From positions 1 through 64,000 of the forward strand of contig CAIYVZ010000114.1 in the NCBI GenBank assembly GCA_903929755.1: DNA of 64,000 nt, written 5' to 3'. Shown piece by piece: positions 58,023 to 64,000 of this stretch. Source of the DNA: an uncultured Acidobacteriia bacterium (lineage in GTDB: Bacteria; Acidobacteriota; Terriglobia; Bryobacterales; Bryobacteraceae). The notes beneath the pieces are model-generated. The model did not search any database, was not told the DNA's origin, and saw nothing but the letters and a program-made list of their open reading frames with translations. The translations under genes were made by a program, and so were the position numbers. Numbering within the stretch: the first letter of the stretch is position 1; every line of letters starts with the position of its first letter.

Positions 58023-59039
58023 TCAGGCGCTCAGGATGCGAAACGCTTCCGCTGTCACCCGTTCCGCCGTCACTCGCGTCATGCAGCGATGGTCAATCGG
58101 GCACTCCCGCTTCTTGCAGGGCGCGCACTCCACCGGCTCCCGCAACAGGTGCGCGGTCAAACTGCAAGGCCCCGTAGCCGTCTCATCGGTGGGGCCAAAT
58201 ACCGTAATGGACGGCACCCGCAGCGCTGCCGCAATATGCATCGCCCCGGAGTCATTCGTCAGGAAAAAGCGGCACGCCGACGTCAAATCAATAAACTCGC
58301 GCAAGGTTGTCGCGCCAGCCAGATTGCGCCCACCGGATAAGGCCGCAACCTCCTCGCACATCGCCCACTCACCCTCTGACCCGAAAATCAAAACCTGCGC
58401 GCCCAGGCGTTCCGCTACCGCTCTGGAAGCGGCGGCAAAATGCTCCGGCAGCCACTGTTTCGCGCCCCCGAAAGCCGCCCCCGGGCTGACCCCGATCACC
58501 GCTTCGCCAAACCCCTTCGCCTGCAGCAATTCCCGACCGCGTTCCCTCGACGCCTCAATACCCTCGAAGTGGATCTCTTCAATCTCAGGCAACGCCTCCA
58601 GGATCCCGGCCCGCCGCAACAGTTCCGGATAGTAATACCGTTCATGTCGGGGAATCTCGCCTGGCTCGGGCACCGCAATCGCGTCCGTCAGCAGCAAACT
58701 CCGCCCGTCCCGCGCATACCCCACGCGCCGGGTGATTCCACTCGCAAACACCAGTGCCGCACTCTCAAACGAATTCGGCAGCAGCACCGCCAGATCAAAC
58801 TTCTCCCGCCGAAGCTCAGCTGCCTGCCGCCACTTCGCCGCAAGATCTTTCGCCCCGGCCCTGCCCCTCAGGGGAATAATGCGGTCAATCGCTGCCTCCC
58901 CCAGGTAGAGGTCGGAAACCCAGCCACGCGCCAGCACGGCAATCTCAGCTTGCGGATATCTCCCCCGCAGAGCCCGGACCGCACCTAAAGACATTACTGC
59001 GTCGCCAATCCAGTTCGTGGCGCGTACCAGGATCTTCAC
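58023..59039 (-). CDS. waaF: Lipopolysaccharide heptosyltransferase II (GT9, WaaF-like)
   Basis: 338 residues. ILVRATNWIGDAVMSLGAVR is the WaaF start, GVSPGAAFGGAKQWLPEHFA and FLTNDSGAMHIAAALRVPSI are conserved, and ECAPCKKRECPIDHRCMTRV is the C-terminal Cys cluster typical of WaaF. The C-terminus carries a 15-bp duplication (RVTAE-RVTAE). It overlaps the BlaI-like gene by 4 bases. Confidence 0.92.
   Translation of the reverse strand: MKILVRATNWIGDAVMSLGAVRALRGRYPQAEIAVLARGWVSDLYLGEAAIDRIIPLRGRAGAKDLAAKWRQAAELRREKFDLAVLLPNSFESAALVFASGITRRVGYARDGRSLLLTDAIAVPEPGEIPRHERYYYPELLRRAGILEALPEIEEIHFEGIEASRERGRELLQAKGFGEAVIGVSPGAAFGGAKQWLPEHFAAASRAVAERLGAQVLIFGSEGEWAMCEEVAALSGGRNLAGATTLREFIDLTSACRFFLTNDSGAMHIAAALRVPSITVFGPTDETATGPCSLTAHLLREPVECAPCKKRECPIDHRCMTRVTAERVTAEAFRILSA
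58047..58076. repeat. 15-bp tandem duplication in waaF
   Basis: TTCCGCTGTCACCCG and TTCCGCCGTCACTCG are adjacent (13/15 identical) and encode RVTAE-RVTAE near the C-terminus of the WaaF-like protein. Confidence 0.8.
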
Positions 59040-59407
59040 GGCAACAGGGGGGTGTTTACCGAAGCCGCGTCCGAAGCCGAGGCCTCTGCGGGTGCGACGG
59101 TCAAAAATGCCTGCAATGCGGCACTGTTGCCGCCAAAATGATTCTCCAGTAACTGAAACACCGCGATTCGCCGCAGCTTTTCCCGATCCGCCGTGGCACG
59201 ATAGCGGAATCCCCGGCCTTCCTTACGCCGCGACACCGCACCTCGTTTGGAAAGCCGCTCCAGCAGCGTCAGGACCGTGGTGTAGGCCAGCGTTTTCTCC
59301 GCCGTTACCTTGCCCCGGACCTCTTCCACATTGCCCTCGCCCAGCTGCCAAAGCGCGTTCAGGCAAGCCATTTCCAGCGGCGGAGGCAGCTCTTTTTCGC
59401 GCGCCAT
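59036..59407 (-). CDS. BlaI/MecI/CopY-family transcriptional repressor
   Basis: 123 residues. The winged-helix region PPPLEMACLNALWQLGEGNV, VRGKVTAEKTLAYTTVLTLL and ERLSKRGAVSRRKEGRGFRY is typical. The C-terminal half (KLRRIAVFQLLENHFGGNSA) forms the dimer helices. No BlaR/MecR sensor gene is adjacent, unlike classical bla loci. Its position between a YhaM-like gene and waaF with an ATGA overlap suggests control of an envelope operon. Confidence 0.88.
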   Translation of the reverse strand: MAREKELPPPLEMACLNALWQLGEGNVEEVRGKVTAEKTLAYTTVLTLLERLSKRGAVSRRKEGRGFRYRATADREKLRRIAVFQLLENHFGGNSAALQAFLTVAPAEASASDAASVNTPLLP

Positions 59408-59408
59408 C

Positions 59409-60518
59409 TTAGTCTTTGCCTAATGCCAGTTGCAGTTTGGAACCGAAGGGCGAATCGTTCCGCGCCGATTTGTGAACAGCTGGCTGCGCCGTCTCTGGTT
59501 TTGCAGCCCCAACAGGTGCGGGAACCGGAACGTCTGCCGGACCCGCTGCGGCCTCGTCCGGATTCCAGTAACGCGTCTTCCGCAACAGCGAACGCTCCAT
59601 AGACGAACTATACGCCGTAAACAGACCCTCCGCCAGGGGTTCCTTCTCTACCAGGACCCGCGTGCACTCCACCTTCGAATCCAGGTCGTCCAGATAATGC
59701 AGTACCAGCGCTTCGGCAAACACCGGCAGCCGTGGCGACCCGAACTCGTACTTCCCGTGGTGGCTCAGCACCAGGTGCTCAATCAGGTTCCGCAGCTCCG
59801 GCGGGAAATTCGGCAACTCCCGGAATTTGTCCGCCAGCATGCGGATCGCAATCGAGATGTGCCCCAGCAACTGCCCCTCAACCGTATAACTGAAAGCGCG
59901 GTCAAAGCTTAGCTCATAAATCTTGCCGATGTCATGCAGCACTACCCCGGCAAGCAGCAGATTCAGATCCAGCGTCTTATAGTGCCCCGCCACTGCCTTC
60001 GCCAGCCCCGCCAGCGACAATACATGCTCCAGCAGGCCGCTGCGAAACGCGTGGTGAATCGTCTTCGCGGCCGGTGCAAACTTGAACTTCGGCGCAATCT
60101 CCGGGTCATCCAGCACCAGGTCCAGCAACTGCCGGATATCCCGGTTTGTCAGCCCCGACACAATCGCCCGCAGCTCCGCCCACATCTCCTCGGGATCCCG
60201 AAGGGAAGCCGGGAAAAAATCCGACGGGTCAGCCTCACCGTTTTCCACGGGCCGGATTTTATGCACCGTGAACTGCATGCGGTTGTTATAGAGCGACGCA
60301 ATCCCGCGGACTTTTACGAAATCGTCCCGGTCGAACGTCGACATCACTTCCGCCACGCCATCCCACATCTTGGCTTCCATATCCCCGCTCCGGTCAGACA
60401 ATACGAGCGAAAGGTAGGGCTCCCCTGTTTTTTTCTGGCGGATCTCTTTCGATTGCACCAGAAAAATAGCAGTGGTTGTTTCGTTGGGCTTCAGGTCCCT
60501 CACCAGCGGGGATTTCAT
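59409..60518 (-). CDS. 3'-5' exoribonuclease YhaM-like (OB-fold plus HD domain)
   Basis: 369 residues. An N-terminal OB-fold (AIFLVQSKEIRQKKTGEPYL, SGDMEAKMWDGVAEVMSTF) precedes an HD hydrolase (LLEHVLSLAGLAKAVAGHY, LLLAGVVLHDIGKIYELSFD, EHLVLSHHGKYEFGSP) and a Pro/Ala-rich tail. YhaM trims RNA and single-stranded DNA from the 3' end. Its start overlaps the SurA-like stop by 4 bases, and the BlaI-like ATG follows one base after its stop. Confidence 0.88.
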   Translation of the reverse strand: MKSPLVRDLKPNETTTAIFLVQSKEIRQKKTGEPYLSLVLSDRSGDMEAKMWDGVAEVMSTFDRDDFVKVRGIASLYNNRMQFTVHKIRPVENGEADPSDFFPASLRDPEEMWAELRAIVSGLTNRDIRQLLDLVLDDPEIAPKFKFAPAAKTIHHAFRSGLLEHVLSLAGLAKAVAGHYKTLDLNLLLAGVVLHDIGKIYELSFDRAFSYTVEGQLLGHISIAIRMLADKFRELPNFPPELRNLIEHLVLSHHGKYEFGSPRLPVFAEALVLHYLDDLDSKVECTRVLVEKEPLAEGLFTAYSSSMERSLLRKTRYWNPDEAAAGPADVPVPAPVGAAKPETAQPAVHKSARNDSPFGSKLQLALGKD

Positions 60519-61762
60519 TTGGACGTTGGCGAAGAATCAGCGTTCTGCACGGGGTTCTGCTGAACCGGGGTCACAGTAGGCGGTGCCACATCGCTATAGT
60601 CCTTCACGCCCGTCCGCCCGTAGGGTACAACTTTCAGGAACTTCTTGAACCGGCGCTGATTCGCCACCGCTTCCTTCGTGGTGGTCTGCGGCTTCAACTG
60701 CGCCGGATCCTTCCATGTCGTATCTTTCCCCGGAGCCGCGCCGCTGTCCACATAGCCGGGCTTAATCTGCAGGAATGCCGTCTGCCGCAGGCCCGTCAGC
60801 AGTTCGCGCAACTTCGGCTGCACCCTGGGCTCGGCCAACCGGTTGCTGATCTCGGTCTGCACTTCTTCAAACGCAGCCTGACCTTCCACCGTGCGGTCTT
60901 CCACTCGCAGAATTTCAAAGCCCGCCGCCACCCGGATCGGCTCCGTCACGTAGCCTTTTTTCTGCGGAAACACGATCTTCTCAATCGCTTCATTCAACTG
61001 GCCCTTCGTAAAGGTCCCCAGCATGCCGTCTTCTTTGGCCGTTTCCGCATCCGAATACTGCCGCGCCAGATCGGCGAACTTTTCGTTCTTTTTCGCCCGG
61101 TCCGCAATCTCTTTCGCCTTCTTCTCTGCAGCCGTTACCTTGGCCGGGGAGTTGTCACCGGTGGAAATCATAATTTCCCGAACCGTCACCGTCTCCTGGC
61201 GCACAAACTCGGCCTTGTGGTCCTCATAATACTTCTGCAGTTCCGGCTTGGGGATCGTGACGTTGCGGTAAACTTCTTCTCCCACCACGCGCCGCGTCAA
61301 CAGGCTGTTCTTGTACTTCAGCTTCAAATCTTCAATCGCTTCGCCCGATTGCTCCCGCACCCAGGCGTGGAACTTATCCGTCTCCGCCATCCCGCTCGTG
61401 CGCTGCATATCCGCCACCCACCGGTTCACATCGGCATCGACATTGATATTCATGTCTTTACCCTTCTGCACCAGAAGAAGCTGGTCGATCTGATCGCGGA
61501 GCGCGTCGGCGAACACTTTGTTTACGCCTTCCTCCAGCGCCGTTCCCGTCATGCCCTGTTTCTTGGCCTCAGCCTCGATCAGCGCCCGCGTCGAAGTCAG
61601 TTCGCCGCGCGTGATGATCTGGCCGTTCACTTTAGCGACGATTTCTTCAATCACCTTGATGTCATTCGTGCGGTCCGCCGCCATGACAACGCCGGGCAGC
61701 GAGACGAGGGCCGCAAACACCGCAGGGAAGGCCAATTTCCGGATCAAGCTCTTGGTGAACAT
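60515..61762 (-). CDS. SurA-like periplasmic peptidyl-prolyl isomerase
   Basis: 415 residues from ATG 61762, preceded by GGTGGGG; a longer frame to 61816 lacks a ribosome site. The signal peptide SLIRKLAFPAVFAALVSLPG is followed by a SurA N-domain (EIVAKVNGQIITRGELTSTR, LIEAEAKKQGMT) and a parvulin domain (REIMISTGDN, DLARQYSDAETAKEDGMLGT, GQLNEAIEKIVFPQKKG). It chaperones outer-membrane proteins. The C-terminal tail is low complexity. Confidence 0.9.
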   Translation of the reverse strand: MFTKSLIRKLAFPAVFAALVSLPGVVMAADRTNDIKVIEEIVAKVNGQIITRGELTSTRALIEAEAKKQGMTGTALEEGVNKVFADALRDQIDQLLLVQKGKDMNINVDADVNRWVADMQRTSGMAETDKFHAWVREQSGEAIEDLKLKYKNSLLTRRVVGEEVYRNVTIPKPELQKYYEDHKAEFVRQETVTVREIMISTGDNSPAKVTAAEKKAKEIADRAKKNEKFADLARQYSDAETAKEDGMLGTFTKGQLNEAIEKIVFPQKKGYVTEPIRVAAGFEILRVEDRTVEGQAAFEEVQTEISNRLAEPRVQPKLRELLTGLRQTAFLQIKPGYVDSGAAPGKDTTWKDPAQLKPQTTTKEAVANQRRFKKFLKVVPYGRTGVKDYSDVAPPTVTPVQQNPVQNADSSPTSK

Positions 61763-62045
61763 ACCCCACCAGTATCGCAAATGAAAATGGAGGGTGTGTT
61801 CACCCCCACGCTGCACCTGCCTTGCGGCTGGAATCTAAGCGTAGCGGGACTCCGCAGAGCGCCGCGCGCTTGTGGGGCAGGTTGGTAAGCTGCGGCCGAT
61901 TGTCAATCGGCTTGCCTGTTGTGTTTGCAACAGAAAGCGGAGGTAACCAACCGCCGCCGGTTCCACTTCATATCTCGCGCACACCCCCTTGCCGGGGCCC
62001 CCGCGCGCCGCGACACTCGTTAAGGGATATGATCTTTAAGACGCT
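61763..62045. other. Gap with consecutive hairpins, possible structured RNA or leader
   Basis: 283 bases between divergent genes. Around 61897-61945 are successive hairpins: GCCGATT-GTC-AATCGGC (7 bp) and CTGTTG...CAACAG (6 bp), then GCGG...CCGC. TATGAT close to 62030 could be a -10 for the next gene. I do not recognise a known RNA family. Confidence 0.35.
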
Positions 62046-62378
62046 ATGCGACTCCTCCGACTTTTCATTCTCGCGGCCACGCTCGTATTTCTTACCGGAA
62101 CTGTCAGCGCACAGGTTCCCGTTAAGGCTCCGGTCAAGGCGGCTGATAAGGCCGCGAAGGCCGTTACCGGTAAGGCTGCTGATAAGGCTGCGGCCCTCAT
62201 CGACATCAACAGCGCCAGTGCCGCTGCATTGAAGGCGATTCCCGGAATTGGCGACGCCTATTCCGCAGCCATCATTAAGGGTCGCCCATACGCCAACAAG
62301 GCCCAGCTAACCAGCCGGGGCATTCTTCCAGCCGGTGTCTACGCCAAAATCAAAGATAAAATCATTGCCAAACAATAG
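62046..62378 (+). CDS. Secreted helix-hairpin-helix (ComEA/DUF655-like) protein
   Basis: 110 residues. Signal peptide MRLLRLFILAATLVFLTGTV, then a Lys/Ala-rich stretch of short degenerate repeats (VKAPVKAADKAAK) and a HhH domain (LIDINSASAAALKAIPGIGD, AYSAAIIKGRPYANKAQLTS). ComEA-like HhH domains bind DNA during competence; several acidobacterial secreted versions are of unknown role. The next gene overlaps its end. Confidence 0.85.
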   Translation: MRLLRLFILAATLVFLTGTVSAQVPVKAPVKAADKAAKAVTGKAADKAAALIDINSASAAALKAIPGIGDAYSAAIIKGRPYANKAQLTSRGILPAGVYAKIKDKIIAKQ

Positions 62379-62745
62379 ATTCCTTGCCGTTATCGTCTGC
62401 GCGCTGGTCTCCGCGCTCCTCGCCATCGCGGGGGGACGCGGCTTCCGCACGCAGCACGCGCTGGAAGAGCATTTTTTCAAGCACGGCAAAGACTTCGGCA
62501 ACATCACCCAGGAACAATATCTAAAGGCTGCCCAACAGCTTCGTGACGCTCACCCCGGCAAGAACGTTCTCGAAGTAAAACGCAAAGATGGCGGCGGAGC
62601 CAAGTTCGATACTCGTAATAACAACTTCGTCGCTTACGACGCCGATGGCACCCTCCGGACTTTCTTTATCCCCAACGACGGTATCCGCCATTTCGAACGA
62701 CTATCCCACGACCATGGCCAAGCCGACGGAAAATCCGGTCGCTGA
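62365..62745 (+). CDS. Secreted BECR-fold nuclease-like (barnase/EndoU-type) protein
   Basis: 126 residues from TTG 62365 (PNNRFLAVIVCALVSALLAI signal); GTG 62335 would also be in frame. EEHFFKHGKDFGNITQEQYL, GGGAKFDTRNNNFVAYDADG and TLRTFFIPNDGIRHFERL match the pattern of standalone secreted nuclease/toxin domains related to polymorphic-toxin tips (family memory). His and Arg/Thr in these segments are likely catalytic. It overlaps the HhH gene by 14 bases. Confidence 0.75.
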   Translation: MPNNRFLAVIVCALVSALLAIAGGRGFRTQHALEEHFFKHGKDFGNITQEQYLKAAQQLRDAHPGKNVLEVKRKDGGGAKFDTRNNNFVAYDADGTLRTFFIPNDGIRHFERLSHDHGQADGKSGR

Positions 62746-62914
62746 CCTCCTTCGCGCCCGCGGCCTCCCCTCCCTTGTCATCGCCCTCACCCACCTCGAC
62801 GCCGCAATTCAGGCCCCATGCTGTTGGCCGATCTCCGCACCGCCGGAATCCTCCAGCATTTCCCCGCCACTATCCGATGAACCCTCGAAAGTGACGTTGC
62901 CCATTCACCGGTAA
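62714..62914 (+). CDS. Possible small ORF, perhaps frameshifted (unknown)
   Basis: From ATG 62714 inside the BECR gene: MAKPTENPVADLLRARGLPS then LVIALTHLDAAIQAP. After that the frame becomes Cys/Pro/Ser-rich, while another frame from 62818 reads coding-like (MLLADLRTAGILQHFPATIR) to a stop at 62880. A one-base shift would join them into a ~55-residue helical protein, which could be a decayed immunity-like or C-terminal fragment. Confidence 0.25.
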   Translation: MAKPTENPVADLLRARGLPSLVIALTHLDAAIQAPCCWPISAPPESSSISPPLSDEPSKVTLPIHR

Positions 62915-62951
62915 TCAGCAACCTGGTGGGACCGGATTGCCTCCTCTCCGT

Positions 62952-64000
62952 TCAACTACCGACGACTGGGTCGGATCTCAGCAGGAACTCCGGGAAGGCC
63001 TTCGGTTCCTTCTGAAAGTAGATCTTGTACCGTCGGCTGAAGGCCGGAGGCGGAACGATATTGCGATCATCCATAAGTTTTTCGTGTATATTTTCCGCGA
63101 AGAACATGTCGACCTCACGCCCGTCCTTCGTTTTCACACGGCCACGCGGGGTGCAGCGGATGAAGTCCTTCACGCGGGCGTAGGTTCGTTCTGAAAGATT
63201 TACTCTGTTCGACTCGCCCGAGGACTCCATGCGCGAGGCAAAATTTACGGAGTCGCCCCAGATATCGAACGCGAACTTGTGGATACCGACGACGCCCGCG
63301 ATCACGGGGCCCGTATGCAAGCCGACTCGTATCTTCCAATCGACCAGTGCGCTGGGGCGGGCCATATTCTTCACGACCTCCACCATTTCGAGGGCGGCGA
63401 GAACGGCATCAACCGGATGCGAAGGTTGCCGCTCCGGCAGACCACTCGCGAACATGTAACTGTCACCGATCGTCTTCATTTTCTCGAGGCCGTAACGGGC
63501 CATGATGTGATCGAACGCCGTGAAGTACTCGTGCAGCAGCCCCACCAGCTCTTCGGCAGCTAATTGCTCAGTGGAAAGCGTAAATCCGACGAAATCAGTA
63601 AAGCCGATGGTGACATCTTCGAAATACATGGGTGCCACGGAGCCATGCTCCAGAAGCTCAGCCGCAACTTTTTCGGGCAGGATGTTTCGCAGCGTGCGTT
63701 CGGCCGCCTGCTTCTGTAATTCGGCCTCGCGGAAGGCGGCTTCCATGCGCACGGCGCGCTGTCGTTCTTCGTCGCGCAGTCTTTTTCGGTCCAGTAACGC
63801 CCCGATACGGGCGCGGAGCAGAACAGGGTCGAAGGGTTTGGGCAGATAGTCTTCTGCCCCCATTTCAATACACCGAACGACGTTGGCGATTTCATCCAGC
63901 GCGGAAATCATGATAACTGGAGTGTCTTTCCAGCGTGGATTTGAACGGAGTCGCTGCAGGACGGCAAAGCCATCCAGTTCCGGCATGATGATGTCGAGCA
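62952..64000 (-). CDS. Response-regulator adenylate cyclase (REC plus class III cyclase), 5' end outside window
   Basis: The frame is open to the window edge. The first visible residues, LDIIMPELDG, hold the phosphoacceptor Asp of a REC domain, followed by VIMISALDE and AEDYLPKPFDP (Lys of the switch). A coiled coil (RDEERQRAVRMEAAFREAEL) leads to the cyclase domain: IGFTDFVGFT (first metal Asp), EKMKTIGDSYMFA (Lys and second Asp), and FDIWGDSVNFASRMES (Asp, Asn, Arg). The Lys/Asp pair suggests ATP as substrate. It is probably phosphorylated by a histidine kinase not in this window. Confidence 0.9.
   Translation of the reverse strand, partial: LDIIMPELDGFAVLQRLRSNPRWKDTPVIMISALDEIANVVRCIEMGAEDYLPKPFDPVLLRARIGALLDRKRLRDEERQRAVRMEAAFREAELQKQAAERTLRNILPEKVAAELLEHGSVAPMYFEDVTIGFTDFVGFTLSTEQLAAEELVGLLHEYFTAFDHIMARYGLEKMKTIGDSYMFASGLPERQPSHPVDAVLAALEMVEVVKNMARPSALVDWKIRVGLHTGPVIAGVVGIHKFAFDIWGDSVNFASRMESSGESNRVNLSERTYARVKDFIRCTPRGRVKTKDGREVDMFFAENIHEKLMDDRNIVPPPAFSRRYKIYFQKEPKAFPEFLLRSDPVVGS

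Noticed and set aside
59036-59407. Beta-lactam resistance locus
   Set aside because: A BlaI-type repressor alone; no beta-lactamase or BlaR gene nearby.
60476-61888. 470-residue plus-strand ORF
   Set aside because: Antisense shadow of the SurA-like gene; Arg/Leu/His-rich with no recognisable domain.

Overview
The window is high-GC, densely packed bacterial chromosome. It has no rRNA, no recognisable tRNA, no insertion sequence and no CRISPR array. Gene content points to a Gram-negative soil bacterium of the Acidobacteriota, probably the Bryobacterales/Solibacter type. This is inferred from family resemblance: LPS heptosyltransferases, LolA, a SurA-like chaperone, a complete Ccm system, Tat-secreted SMP-30 and enolase-family proteins, TMTC-like membrane glycosyltransferases, and a surface-protein C-terminus common in that group. 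GTG and TTG starts and ATGA-type gene overlaps are frequent.

Layout. 1-2.2 kb: a truncated surface protein with a perfect hairpin terminator, a secreted hypothetical, a VapBC pair and an orphan antitoxin whose tail is a pentapeptide array. 2.2-7.3 kb: a DUF2760-Hsp70-Hsp70 operon. 7.3-9.9 kb: a UxaC-like uronate isomerase and its MFS transporter. 10-16.5 kb: PilC/GspF, LolA, FabI, an esterase, a duplicated VanZ-like protein, a metal-binding secreted protein and an SDR. 16.6-22.7 kb: TldD/TldE, a small membrane protein, a sialidase-like protein, a hydrolase and UppP. 22.7-27.5 kb: a molybdopterin oxidoreductase, an FGE-sialidase-MORN fusion and a small cytochrome c, tightly coupled. 27.5-37 kb: three GT-C type membrane glycosyltransferases with small secreted proteins, DksA/TraR, PgeF and SixA. 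37-42.3 kb: an MFS pump, an SMP-30 lactonase, CapA and an enolase-superfamily dehydratase whose intrinsic terminator lies inside capA.

42.3-50.5 kb is the most interesting block. It is a cytochrome c maturation operon (ccmE-F-H, a zinc-ribbon CcmI-like gene, a carboxypeptidase-regulatory-like gene, ccmA-B-C-D). Directly upstream on the same strand is an ECF sigma factor with a membrane anti-sigma factor whose C-terminus carries a c-type heme motif (CLLCH). CcmE has Cys in place of the usual heme-binding His. CcmH has six cysteines, and no CcmG is present in the cluster. I propose, as inference, that the anti-sigma factor is itself a client or sensor of the heme-attachment pathway.

50.5-64 kb: TerC, a Gfo/Idh/MocA remnant, an RMND1/DUF155-like protein, a tannase-like esterase, RidA, an SDR, a PchB-like chorismate mutase, a bacilliredoxin, and a co-directional series from a SurA-like PPIase through YhaM-like nuclease, BlaI-like repressor and two heptosyltransferases to a methyltransferase. 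It ends with a HhH protein, a BECR-type secreted toxin-like protein and a truncated response-regulator adenylate cyclase.

A pattern that crosses gene boundaries is in-frame tandem duplication with a 15-bp period (pentapeptide repeats), found in at least seven unrelated proteins.
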